Notes: a model not told the origin generated them from the sequence alone. Counted from the first letter of the stretch, positions 1 through 7,441 are shown. The stretch: 10,769 nt of DNA from Pleurocapsa sp. MO_226.B13 (GCA_030064795.1 JASJEI010000086.1:1-10769); one strand, 5' to 3'. Made by a program: numbers and translations.

Positions 1-579
1 GAAGCATTAAAAAATTTAATTCCTCGTTTAACGCTATTCGAAGCCTTAAAAATCATCATAAAAATGAAGAATAGTGACATCAGATCGAAAACCTTAAAGG
101 TTTTGTTTAAAAATAAAATCACTATTGTACAGCCTTTACTGTCGAGTTACAATGGGGCAATCAATAAACTTGAAACTTTAAGCAAGCTTCTTGAGTCCTT
201 AATTCCCAACCAAGAGAAATCTCTTATAGGTTTCGAACATTTATTCGATAAAACACCGACCACACCGACCATACCTGAGCCTGTTGAAATTGCTTTAAAC
301 CCCCACTTAACCTTATCCGAAGCTTTAGAAAAAGTTAAAACCATTGATAACGAAAAATATCGAACGGAAGCATTACAGGACTTGTTCAAAAGATTAACTT
401 TAGAGGAGGTTGACTATGCTCCTTGGCTACAAACTCTTGATGTTTTAGCTAGCCTGAGCCGCAAAAATTTTCTTGAGCTACTTCCTCAATTAGCTCCTTT
501 AATTATCCACTTAGGGGGTAATGAAGCTCTAAGAGAAACTGTGAAAGCAGTTCAAGATGTAAGTCAATGGTGGAAATAA
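1..579 (+). CDS. C-terminal part of a leucine-rich helical-repeat protein, 5' end outside the window
   Basis: The frame is open from base 1 to the TAA at 577-579. The first internal ATG is at 64, but about 21 codons upstream of it have no stop and fit the same helical pattern, so I read this as a 5'-truncated gene rather than one starting at 64. The product is rich in amphipathic helices with Leu/Ala spacing (EALKNL, EALEKVKTI, TEALQDLFKRL). It ends with LPQLAPLIIHLGG and a final WW-K, a tail I associate with cyanobacterial helical-repeat sensor proteins of the STAND/NB-ARC type. No catalytic motif is visible in the part present. It is followed in the same frame, after one stop, by a decayed WD40 segment and then by an intact WD40 gene, so a signalling or scaffold role is plausible. 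The exact family is uncertain. Confidence 0.72.
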   Translation, partial: EALKNLIPRLTLFEALKIIIKMKNSDIRSKTLKVLFKNKITIVQPLLSSYNGAINKLETLSKLLESLIPNQEKSLIGFEHLFDKTPTTPTIPEPVEIALNPHLTLSEALEKVKTIDNEKYRTEALQDLFKRLTLEEVDYAPWLQTLDVLASLSRKNFLELLPQLAPLIIHLGGNEALRETVKAVQDVSQWWK

Positions 580-588
580 CCCTTAACT

Positions 589-786
589 TCTTTTTCCGTT
601 GCAAGCGATCGCACCTTAAAAATCTGGGATTTGCAGACGGGAAAAGCGATCGCTAGTTTCAGTGCGGATAGTATTCTCCTCACTTTTGCCGTATTCTTAA
701 ATAAGACAAACATAGTTACAAAAGATATCTTTGGATGAGTGCATTTTCTGCGATTAGAGGATATGGATGGAGGTAAAAAAGAATGA
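589..786 (+). pseudogene. Decayed remnant of a C-terminal WD40 blade
   Basis: Translated in the frame of base 601, this stretch reads SFSVASDRTLKIWDLQTGKA and continues to an in-frame TGA at 736-738, then resumes with VHFLRLED before a second TGA at 784-786. It lines up without gaps with the last blade of the downstream WD40 gene. The Trp of the IWD/VWR motif and the His of HFLRLE are 39 residues apart in both. The TGA replaces the residue before the Ile/Val of that final strand. No start codon or ribosome-binding site precedes it, and the stretch between the motifs has lost its VAIAPDG-like consensus. It is best read as the 3' scar of a second WD40 gene copy. Two HIP1 sites (605, 646) lie inside it. 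Confidence 0.72.
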
Positions 787-842
787 TTTTCTGTTGAGAT
801 AGAAAGCGATCGCCAAGTTACACCGGCATTATACTAATTGTT

Positions 843-3800
843 ATGAGTGAGTTTGAAAATCTATCACCCGAGGATCGAGAATATGTTTTAAATTTGCCTT
901 ATCATCTCGCTCAAGCAGGTATGGCAGATGATTTATGTGATATTTTAACTGAGTTTGATTTTATTGAGTATAAGGTTTTTGCTGCCAAAGTTCAGCCCCT
1001 TATAGAAGATTATGATTTTGCTTTAAAGCCTAATATTGAATTTTCTGAGGATAAAAAAGAAAGTCTGAGATTAATTCAAGGTGCGATTCGGCTATCAGCG
1101 CATATCTTGGCAGAAGAAAAAACCCAACTAGCAGGGCAATTGCTGGGACGCTTGATGTCCTTTGAAGCACCAGAGATTCAGGCAATGCTGGAACAAAGCA
1201 AACAGGGACAAAAAACCTGGTTGCACCCTCTAACTCCCAGTTTGACACCACCAGGTACTGCTTTACTGCGTAATCTCACTGGAGGGACTGACTCAGGAGA
1301 AACGGTCGCTATCACCTCAGGCGGACAACAAGTAATTTCCCCTTCAGACAATAACACACTCAAGGTTTGGGATTTGCAGTCGGGACAGGAATTGAAAGTT
1401 CTTAGAGGACATAGCGATTCAGTACGAGCAGTCGCCACTACTCCTGATGGGAAATTGGCAGTTTCTGCTTCAATGGATAAAACTCTTAAGGTTTGGGATT
1501 TGTCATCAGGAAGAGCCGTCAAAACCCTAAAAGACCCAAGCTTATCGGCATTAGCGGTAGCTATTACACCAGATGGGCAACAGGTAATTTCTACTTCAGA
1601 GGAGTACCCCCTGGGAGTTTGGGAGCTGCGCTCAGGGAAAGTCCTTAAAATTCTAAGAGGTCATACAAACTTAGTACGAGCGATCGCGATCGCACCTAAC
1701 GGGCAAAGAGCAGTCTCCGCATCTTGGGATGGAACTCTCAAAGTCTGGGATTTGAAATCGGGGCAAGCTGTGATGATCCTTGACAAAGATAACCCTTCGG
1801 GAAAACAAGCAGTCGCTATCACCCCCGATGGACAACGGGCCATTGCAGATTCAGAAGATACCATTAAGGTCTGGGATTTACAATCAGGTCAGGTTCTCAA
1901 AGTCCTGCGTGGACACACAAACCTCGTTCATGCTGTTGCTGTCACCCCTGATGGAACGCAAATTGTTTCCACTTCTCGGGACAAAACTGTTAAAGTCTGG
2001 GATTTGCGCTCGGGAAAAGTATTGAAAACTTTTAGGGGACATACCGAGGAGGTTGAAGCAGTTGCCGTTACACCCGATGGGCAACTAGCTGTTTCGGCAG
2101 ATAGAACTCTCAAAATCTGGGATTTGAAGTCTGGAAAACTACTCAAAACTCTTTCGGGACATGATCATGATAACTCGATGAATGCTGTTGCTATCTCCCC
2201 TGATGGGCAACTCGTTGTTTCCAAATCATCAATCGGTCAAGATTTGAAAATCTGGGAAGTACAGTCGGGAAGCGAACTCAAAAGCCTAAGTGCAGGTTTT
2301 GAAGCGGCATCGGCGTTAGGGTTCACACCAGGTGGGCAGCTTGTTGCTGCGGGGGAAAAATCCCTGAAGGTTTGGGATATAAGGTTGGGTAAAGTTCTCA
2401 AAACTTTTAGGAAAAATAGCATTTCTGGGGAAGCGGTTGCCGTTTCGCCTGATGGAAAGCTAATTATTTCCACTCTAGAGGATCACCGCCTGAAAATTTG
2501 GGATTTGAAATCAGAACAAGTGGTTAAGACTCTGCGAGGACATACAAGGTTTGTCAGGGAAATCGCGGTCACAGGCGATGGGCGACGGGCGCTATCTGCA
2601 TCTTGGGATAAAACCCTAAAAATCTGGGATTTGCCATCGGGAAAATCAGTTAGGACTCTCAGAGGACATGGCATATTGGGAGAAGCCGTGGTCTTTACAC
2701 CCGATGCACAGTTAGTAATTGCACCTTCGGATGACAATACGGTTAAGGTTTGGGATTGGCAAACAGGAAAAGTTATCAACAGTCTTGAGGGGCATACTGA
2801 GTGGGTAAACGCTGTCGCAATTACACCTGACGGGCAATTGGCAGTTTCTGGTTCACGGGATCACACTCTCAAACTTTGGGATTTGCACTCAGGTAAGGAA
2901 CTGAACACCTTTATAGGACATACTAACTCGGTAAATGATGTTGCGATCGCTACCAATGGTCAGCTAGCGGTTTCTACTTCTTTAGATGGCACTCTCAAAA
3001 TTTGGGATTTATCCTCAAGAGGAGCAGTTAAAATTTCTAATAGGCACACTGATTTTATACGAGCCGTAGCTATTACCCCAGATGGACAACTGGCAGTTTC
3101 GGCTTCAGAAGATAATACTCTGAAAATCTGGGATTTACAATCAGGAGAGGAACTGAAAACCCTAAGCGGGCACACTGAAGAGGTATGGGCAGTTGCGATT
3201 ACCCCAGATGGACAACAAGCCATTTCTGGTTCGCGGGATTGGACTCTCAAAGTTTGGGATTTGCGATCGGGAAAAAACCTGAAAACCCTAAAAGGTCATA
3301 CCGAGGCAGTAACAGCTATCGCCATCACTCCTGACGAACAAAGGGCTGTTTCTTCTTCATACGACGAATCTCTCATAGTCTGGGAGCTAAAATCAGGAAA
3401 ACTTCACAAAACCCTAAAAGGGCATACTAGCTTAGTGACTGACGTTGCGATTACCCCCGACGGTCGATTAGCAATTTCGGCTTCAGACGATAATACCCTC
3501 ATAATCTGGGATTTACAATCAGGAAAAGCTCTTAAAACCCTCAAGGGGCATCCTGAATATCTAGGGACTTTTGCCATTACGCCCAATGGAAAACTAGCGG
3601 TTTCTGGTGGGATAAATGATAACAAACTTAGACTCTGGGATTTACAGGCTAAAAGAGCTTGTGGGGTTATTAACGGAGATTTCAATTCAGTTAATTCCAT
3701 TGCCATCACCCCAGATGGACGACTAGCTGTTTGTGCATCAGATGATACATGGGATAACTTCATCGATGTTTTCGATCTCGATTCCAGAAAAATAATCAAC

Positions 3801-4076
3801 AGGTTTAGTGGACACACAGCTTCCATAACAGAAGTTGTTATTTCGCCCAATGGAAAACTAGCTGTTTCCGTATCAGAGGATCACTCTCTTAGAGTTTGGA
3901 GACTAGATACAGGTGAGATAGTTGCTGCTTTCAATGCTGAGGGTAGCTTGATAAGAGTTGCTATTGCCCCAGATGGAGTAACGATTGTGGCGGGTGAGGA
4001 ATCAGGACAAATCCATTTTCTGCGATTGGAGGGTATTGATCAATTTGAGGAGCGATCGCACTCTACAGTAACGTGA
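843..4076 (+). CDS. WD40-repeat protein with STAND-type helical N-terminus but no NTPase domain
   Basis: The product has 1077 residues. Residues 1-125 are helical (LPYHLAQAGMADDL, then ESLRLIQGAIRLSAHILA and QLAGQLLGRL). This resembles the segment between the NB-ARC/NACHT ATPase and the propellers in cyanobacterial STAND proteins. A proline-rich linker (LTPSLTPPG, about 130-138) leads into about 22 WD40 units at residues 142-1064, each near 42 residues with a VAITPDG turn, a (K/R)(I/V)WDL strand end and often a terminal GH. This would suit about three seven-bladed propellers. No signal peptide, membrane segment, Walker motif or effector domain is visible, so it is probably a cytoplasmic scaffold. 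The ATG at 843 is the only reasonable start: the frame is closed by TGA at 795. No clear Shine-Dalgarno is seen, and a TATACT box lies only seven bases upstream (830-835), so a very short leader is possible. Normally an NTPase and effector precede this architecture, and none does here. Confidence 0.93.
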   Translation: MSEFENLSPEDREYVLNLPYHLAQAGMADDLCDILTEFDFIEYKVFAAKVQPLIEDYDFALKPNIEFSEDKKESLRLIQGAIRLSAHILAEEKTQLAGQLLGRLMSFEAPEIQAMLEQSKQGQKTWLHPLTPSLTPPGTALLRNLTGGTDSGETVAITSGGQQVISPSDNNTLKVWDLQSGQELKVLRGHSDSVRAVATTPDGKLAVSASMDKTLKVWDLSSGRAVKTLKDPSLSALAVAITPDGQQVISTSEEYPLGVWELRSGKVLKILRGHTNLVRAIAIAPNGQRAVSASWDGTLKVWDLKSGQAVMILDKDNPSGKQAVAITPDGQRAIADSEDTIKVWDLQSGQVLKVLRGHTNLVHAVAVTPDGTQIVSTSRDKTVKVWDLRSGKVLKTFRGHTEEVEAVAVTPDGQLAVSADRTLKIWDLKSGKLLKTLSGHDHDNSMNAVAISPDGQLVVSKSSIGQDLKIWEVQSGSELKSLSAGFEAASALGFTPGGQLVAAGEKSLKVWDIRLGKVLKTFRKNSISGEAVAVSPDGKLIISTLEDHRLKIWDLKSEQVVKTLRGHTRFVREIAVTGDGRRALSASWDKTLKIWDLPSGKSVRTLRGHGILGEAVVFTPDAQLVIAPSDDNTVKVWDWQTGKVINSLEGHTEWVNAVAITPDGQLAVSGSRDHTLKLWDLHSGKELNTFIGHTNSVNDVAIATNGQLAVSTSLDGTLKIWDLSSRGAVKISNRHTDFIRAVAITPDGQLAVSASEDNTLKIWDLQSGEELKTLSGHTEEVWAVAITPDGQQAISGSRDWTLKVWDLRSGKNLKTLKGHTEAVTAIAITPDEQRAVSSSYDESLIVWELKSGKLHKTLKGHTSLVTDVAITPDGRLAISASDDNTLIIWDLQSGKALKTLKGHPEYLGTFAITPNGKLAVSGGINDNKLRLWDLQAKRACGVINGDFNSVNSIAITPDGRLAVCASDDTWDNFIDVFDLDSRKIINRFSGHTASITEVVISPNGKLAVSVSEDHSLRVWRLDTGEIVAAFNAEGSLIRVAIAPDGVTIVAGEESGQIHFLRLEGIDQFEERSHSTVT
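1266..4034 (+). repeat. Tandem degenerate ~126-bp repeats encoding WD40 units
   Basis: About 22 tandem units repeat inside the WD40 gene. Each carries versions of the same blocks: a GATGGgCAAC turn, TCTGGGATTTG for the WDL strand, and a GGACATAC block for the GH-T turn. The units have diverged, so this is an old internal amplification rather than a recent one. Units 8, 9, 19, 20 and the last are the most degenerate at the WD position (WEVQ, WDIR, FDLD, and HFLRLE at the end). Such arrays can grow or shrink by recombination, which may explain the isolated blade remnant upstream at 589-786. Confidence 0.85.
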
Positions 4077-4080
4077 ACTA

Positions 4081-4107
4081 GTTTAATCAAAATTTTAATT
4101 ATTAAAC
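4081..4107 (+). repeat. AT-rich inverted repeat after the WD40 stop codon
   Basis: GTTTAAT (4081-4087) and ATTAAAC (4101-4107) form a perfect 7-bp inverted repeat four bases beyond the WD40 stop. The spacer is the AT-rich CAAAATTTTAATT. It could be a weak transcription terminator, but it has no GC pairs in the core and no following T-run on the plus strand, so I do not call it one. Confidence 0.3.
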
Positions 4108-4181
4108 CAAAAATTGCTGTTATGGGTGTAAATAGCAATCGCGCGACCCGTAGCCGACCGATCGCCCTATTGTCAGTTCGC

Positions 4182-4187
4182 TACAAT
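4182..4187 (+). promoter_or_regulatory. Possible -10 box of the toxin-antitoxin operon
   Basis: TACAAT matches the sigma-70 -10 consensus at five of six positions and lies 30 bases upstream of the ATG at 4218. I found no convincing -35 hexamer at the usual spacing. Its position supports starting the antitoxin at 4218 rather than at the upstream ATG at 4122. Confidence 0.3.
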
Positions 4188-4217
4188 GAAGTTAATTCCC
4201 AAGCATCCCAGTTTTCC

Positions 4218-4547
4218 ATGACTCGCCAAGAACTCGAACATCAGCTCCTCAACCTATCACTTGCCGATAAAGCAGAGATTATTCAGAGCCTAACCAAAAA
4301 CCTTAGCAAGAGCGGCAAGGGAATCACTAAAAAACCTGGTGTGTGTGGTGGGGAAGCCTGCATCGCCAGAACCCGAATTGCCGTTTGGCTTTTGGTTGAA
4401 GCACAACAGCTTGGTATCGATGAAGCCCAACTTTTGCAAGACTATCCTCATATTACTGCTGCCGATCTTGTCAATGCTTGGGCGTATGCCGATGCCCATC
4501 CCGAAGAAATTGCCGCCGCAATTCGTGCAAATAACGAGGTTGCTTAG
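4218..4547 (+). CDS. DUF433 antitoxin of a DUF433/DUF5615 toxin-antitoxin pair
   Basis: I chose the ATG at 4218, giving 109 residues, because MTRQELEHQLLNLSLADKAE is the usual start of cyanobacterial members and a -10-like box lies just upstream. An ATG at 4122 would add 32 residues with no family resemblance. Residues 1-30 look like a helical dimerisation segment of the VapB type. Residues 36-98 are the DUF433 core: GVCGGEACIARTRIAVWLLV, then YPHITAADLVNAWAYADAHP. DUF433 is a small helical, winged-helix-like domain found with DUF5615 PIN-like toxins. The expected role is to bind and neutralise the toxin and probably to repress its own promoter. The toxin gene starts three bases after this stop, so the two are almost certainly co-transcribed and translationally coupled. 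Confidence 0.9.
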   Translation: MTRQELEHQLLNLSLADKAEIIQSLTKNLSKSGKGITKKPGVCGGEACIARTRIAVWLLVEAQQLGIDEAQLLQDYPHITAADLVNAWAYADAHPEEIAAAIRANNEVA

Positions 4548-4550
4548 CCG

Positions 4551-4892
4551 ATGGCACGTCTGTATGCCGATGAACAGTTTCCACGGTTCGTCAGCGAACT
4601 ACTTCGGACAATGGGACATGATGTTTTGACGGTGCAGGAAGCTGGCAATGATAACTTGGGCATCCCCGATGAGGATGTGTTAGCCTTTGCCATTAGAGAC
4701 AATCGAGCGGTTGTGACCCTCAATCGGCAAGATTTTATCCGCTTGCACCGTTCTAATTCCGAGCATTTCGGTATCATTGTCTCCACTAACGACACCGATC
4801 GCGAGCGAATGGCAACTCGGATCGACGAAGCGATCGCTGCTGAAGAATCTTTAGAAGGTAAGTTGATTCGTGTCGTGCGCCCTGCAAGTTGA
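4551..4892 (+). CDS. DUF5615 PIN-like toxin, probable ribonuclease
   Basis: The product has 113 residues. The opening RLYADEQFP with Asp7 and Glu8, the central GIPDEDVLAFA (Asp40, Glu41, Asp42), and VVTLNRQDF with Asp61 are the acidic positions expected of the Mut7-C/PIN-like fold of DUF5615. These residues would bind metal for RNA cleavage. Family members paired with DUF433 are annotated as VapC-like toxins. All key acidic positions are present and the length is normal, so it looks intact. The RNA target cannot be inferred. After the stop the sequence is T-rich (4923-4936), but I see no clear terminator hairpin before the convergent ATPase gene ends at 4992. Confidence 0.9.
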   Translation: MARLYADEQFPRFVSELLRTMGHDVLTVQEAGNDNLGIPDEDVLAFAIRDNRAVVTLNRQDFIRLHRSNSEHFGIIVSTNDTDRERMATRIDEAIAAEESLEGKLIRVVRPAS

Positions 4893-4991
4893 AAGCAATC
4901 GCCCTATAATCGGCTTGATAACTGTTTTTTGTTTTTTGCATGTCAAAGAATGTACGGCAAAGCTCTAGCAAATCCGCTACTAGACTTAAAC

Positions 4992-6611
4992 TCAACTTTC
5001 AAAGCGATGCCCTTGATACTCAAATAATTCCTGCCTCACTACTGCATACTCGCTCTTATCTTCCGAACTTGCAGGGCGAGCGTAGTAAGCTTTATTGCGA
5101 ATTGCCTGTAAATCCTCAGCATCGCGAATTGAAGCTTTTTTAAACTGAGAAAGTTGCCCTAGCAACCCCTCTATAGTTACCGTAGGAGTAACCGCAGCTT
5201 CCTGCCTCTCCTCATCGCTCAAGTTACAGTAAAACTCAGTAGCGCATCGGGTTACGGCATTTGCTATCTCAACTGGGGTCGAACCCTGATAGCCCCTAAG
5301 CAAACGATACCAATCTCGCTCTGACCAGGGATCTCGTCCATCAGCAAACTGCGAAGGAAAGTATTTTGCCAGATGAATTAAAAAAATATCTTTGATTGCG
5401 CCCCTATGGGGTAAATCGACAAACCAAATTCCACCATCATCAAACCTACGCTTAATCTCAGAAGGCAGTAGTTGTATGCGATTGACCGTGGCGATCGTCA
5501 AGGCATTACTGGTATGCTCCTGCATCCAGGTCAACAATCGCTGAGATAATCGACGGCTCGCTCCTCCTTCCGTCCAACCAGTAAAACCCTTATCAAAATC
5601 ATCAGCTAAAATTACGCAGTTATCCAGACAGTCAGCTACTTCTAATATTTGAGCTAGTGCCTTGTCGGGATTGTGCGCTCCCAACACATTACCCCAAGAT
5701 AGTCCCAGTAAAGGATAACCCAATGCTTTGGCAGCGAGCTTGGCTATAAGACTTTTTCCCGTTCCAGGAGGACCCATCAACAACATCCCTTTTGGTGGTC
5801 TGAGATTATATTGCTTTGCCCCAGATTCGTTGAGCTTGACTACTACCTCATGAAGATATTTTTGCAGTAGATCGTTGCCCCCTGCACTCTTGACATCTGG
5901 TTCGGCAAAGAATTCTAATCCCAATCCCCGCCAACGACTTATTTTATGTTCTAAAATCTGGTCTACCAAACTATCTGCATCGGTATCAGTATACTTTTGT
6001 AATAACAGCTCAATTTCTCCACAGGGTAAACCTTGTAAAGCCGTTACCAATTTGTTCCAATCCGATTTCTCTGATATTTCTTTTTGAGTAAAATAAGTTC
6101 TTACCAGAGTTTTAACTTCTGCGCGATTGGGTAAAGGCATTTTAAATGTTGGAATACAAGCAGTAAGCCTACTGCTAAATTGAAGATATTCTCCTAGTAA
6201 AACAATGTAAACAGAGCTACCTGCGATCGCATATTGACGATTCAGATTGGCAATTAGTGCTTCTCTTTCTCTAATTATTTCGGGCTTTAGTTCTTCAAAA
6301 TTACATAGATCGTCAAGTAAATATATTCCTTTAGGAACGCTATCAGATTGTAGAAGATACTTGAGTATATAATTTGTCTCCGTTGTTTTATTTACTTCTA
6401 GACCTGACGTTAATTTAATATTTTCTTGTCGATCTATTTCCATTGTTTGTAAGCTTTTGTACCCGGAGTTCCAGTAATAGACTGGAATTTTTAAGCTGGT
6501 AGAAAATTCGGCAAAATAACGAAACAAAGTATTAACATCGATGGGATTTACTTCAATTGCTGTGGTTGTAGAATTTAGTTTATTTTGACTTATCCAGTGT
6601 TTTATCTGCAT
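4992..6611 (-). CDS. Ycf46-like AAA+ ATPase
   Basis: The product has 539 residues. Residues 1-225 form an N-terminal domain with the strand KGIYLLDDLCNF (94-105), a feature of Ycf46-type proteins. The AAA+ core carries Walker A GPPGTGKS (280-287), Walker B VILADDFDK (333-341), a sensor-1 Asn in TIATVN (377), and arginine-finger candidates Arg388-Arg389 in IKRRFDDGG followed by IWFVDLP. Classic Ycf46 has DE in Walker B (IDEIDKAF). Here it is DD (Asp337-Asp338), so the catalytic Glu is replaced by Asp, which could slow hydrolysis. The C-terminus (about 490-539) has no recognised domain. The protein is soluble, with no signal peptide. Ycf46 proteins of cyanobacteria and plastids have been linked to inorganic-carbon use, but this accessory copy is divergent and may serve another client. 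The ATG at 6611 follows an AT-rich leader without a strong ribosome-binding site. Confidence 0.87.
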   Translation of the reverse strand: MQIKHWISQNKLNSTTTAIEVNPIDVNTLFRYFAEFSTSLKIPVYYWNSGYKSLQTMEIDRQENIKLTSGLEVNKTTETNYILKYLLQSDSVPKGIYLLDDLCNFEELKPEIIREREALIANLNRQYAIAGSSVYIVLLGEYLQFSSRLTACIPTFKMPLPNRAEVKTLVRTYFTQKEISEKSDWNKLVTALQGLPCGEIELLLQKYTDTDADSLVDQILEHKISRWRGLGLEFFAEPDVKSAGGNDLLQKYLHEVVVKLNESGAKQYNLRPPKGMLLMGPPGTGKSLIAKLAAKALGYPLLGLSWGNVLGAHNPDKALAQILEVADCLDNCVILADDFDKGFTGWTEGGASRRLSQRLLTWMQEHTSNALTIATVNRIQLLPSEIKRRFDDGGIWFVDLPHRGAIKDIFLIHLAKYFPSQFADGRDPWSERDWYRLLRGYQGSTPVEIANAVTRCATEFYCNLSDEERQEAAVTPTVTIEGLLGQLSQFKKASIRDAEDLQAIRNKAYYARPASSEDKSEYAVVRQELFEYQGHRFES

Positions 6612-6778
6612 TTTTAAAATTATTAATAGCTGTAAAAATATGTCTTATTCAATAAAATATCAAAGCTGATTTGCTATTGCTATTCCCAAAAAGGATTACT
6701 CAATTTATCACTTTTAACTTATTGATTGCGCTTATCAGCGCGTATTTAGAAAAATAAATTGAATTAAGGAGTTTAATT
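6612..6778. promoter_or_regulatory. Divergent promoter region between the ATPase and acidic-tail genes
   Basis: These 167 AT-rich bases must hold both promoters. On the minus strand, TTGAAT (plus 6647-6652) and TATTAA (plus 6623-6628) are 18 bases apart and could serve as -35 and -10 for the ATPase. On the plus strand I see no convincing pair. GCGC repeats on either side of TTATCA near 6728-6741 form a short imperfect palindrome that could be an operator. Shared control of the two genes is inferred only from the arrangement. Confidence 0.35.
6766..6771 (+). promoter_or_regulatory. Shine-Dalgarno of the acidic-tail protein gene
   Basis: AAGGAG lies seven bases upstream of the ATG at 6779. It is the strongest ribosome-binding site I found in the window and fixes that start codon. 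It suggests this protein is translated more efficiently than its neighbours. Confidence 0.65.
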
Positions 6779-7384
6779 ATGGCTACAGCTAGTCGTAGAA
6801 CTGCAAGATCTGCTAGTAAAAATGGTGCTAGTAGCAATGGTAAAAGTAAGGCTAAAACTACTAGAACATCAACCAATGTTACACCGCAAAAGCTTGCCGA
6901 TACTTTAATTGCTGCTGCTCAGAAAAAGTTTGGCGTAAAGCTCGATACTAGGGAAGAACGGATCGGCAAAAAAGTCGGTTACGCCACTAGAGAACGCTTG
7001 GGAAAGAATCTCCTGGGCTTGGCTAAAGATGACTTTAGTTGGGACACCTGGAATAAAATCTTTGCCAAAATCTTCGGCGAACCTACCGCTCTTAAGTATC
7101 CACCCGAAATCGTGGCTGGGGCAATGGCAATTATCTATCACGATGTCCCCACCGAACCCGAAGCAGCAGTCCAAGCTCTCATCGACTACAATGATCGTTC
7201 TTTAGAAGAGCGCAATCGACGCGAACGAGAAGAACGGAAAAATGATGATTTAAACGACATTGAAGAATTACTCGATGATGACGATGAATTAGACGATGAG
7301 GGAGAGGATTTAGATTTTGTTGATGAAGATGAAGACTTAGAAGATTTTGATGATGATGAACTTGACGACTTTGATGAAGAATAG
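6779..7384 (+). CDS. Unrecognised protein with basic N-terminal tail and highly acidic C-terminal tail
   Basis: The product has 201 residues in three parts. Residues 1-33 are Ser/Thr/Ala/Gly-rich with eight Lys/Arg and no acidic residue, so they are probably disordered and could bind nucleic acid. Residues 34-140 look like a compact folded domain (TPQKLADTLIAAAQKKFGV, DDFSWDTWNKIFAKIFGEP, PPEIVAGAMAIIYHDVP). Residues 141-155 are a charged helix (SLEERNRREREER). Residues 156-201 are an acidic tail with 32 Asp/Glu in 46 residues. I recognise no family. A basic head plus an acidic tail recalls histone chaperones, HMG-like proteins and DNA mimics, but that is analogy only. The start is fixed by AAGGAG at 6766-6771. 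The gene is divergent from the Ycf46-like ATPase and ends 19 bases before a strong terminator. There is no signal peptide or membrane segment. Confidence 0.83.
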   Translation: MATASRRTARSASKNGASSNGKSKAKTTRTSTNVTPQKLADTLIAAAQKKFGVKLDTREERIGKKVGYATRERLGKNLLGLAKDDFSWDTWNKIFAKIFGEPTALKYPPEIVAGAMAIIYHDVPTEPEAAVQALIDYNDRSLEERNRREREERKNDDLNDIEELLDDDDELDDEGEDLDFVDEDEDLEDFDDDELDDFDEE

Positions 7385-7403
7385 TTTAACTTGTTAAAAA
7401 TAT

Positions 7404-7441
7404 TGGACTTGTTGTTTGAGAAACAGGGAGTCCATTTTTTT
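7404..7441 (+). terminator. Rho-independent terminator with nested stem
   Basis: An outer stem TGGACT (7404-7409) / AGTCCA (7429-7434) encloses an inner stem TGTTT (7413-7417) / AAACA (7421-7425) with a GAG loop. A run of seven T follows at 7435-7441. On the opposite strand the hairpin is followed by a run of five T (plus 7396-7400), so it may also stop transcripts from the convergent primase-like gene. Confidence 0.82.

Noticed and set aside
1266..4034. CRISPR array or DNA-level satellite
   Set aside because: The periodicity is about 126 bp, degenerate, and follows the reading frame of WD40 units. There are no short identical repeats with unique spacers.
4122..4217. Upstream ATG at 4122 as start of the DUF433 antitoxin
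   Set aside because: It adds 32 residues unlike the family, and a TACAAT box lies inside it at 4182-4187. The start at 4218 gives the normal length and N-terminus.
4940..5143. Plus-strand frame of 67 codons overlapping the end of the ATPase gene
   Set aside because: It runs mostly antisense to the well-supported ATPase C-terminus, has no ribosome-binding site and resembles no family.
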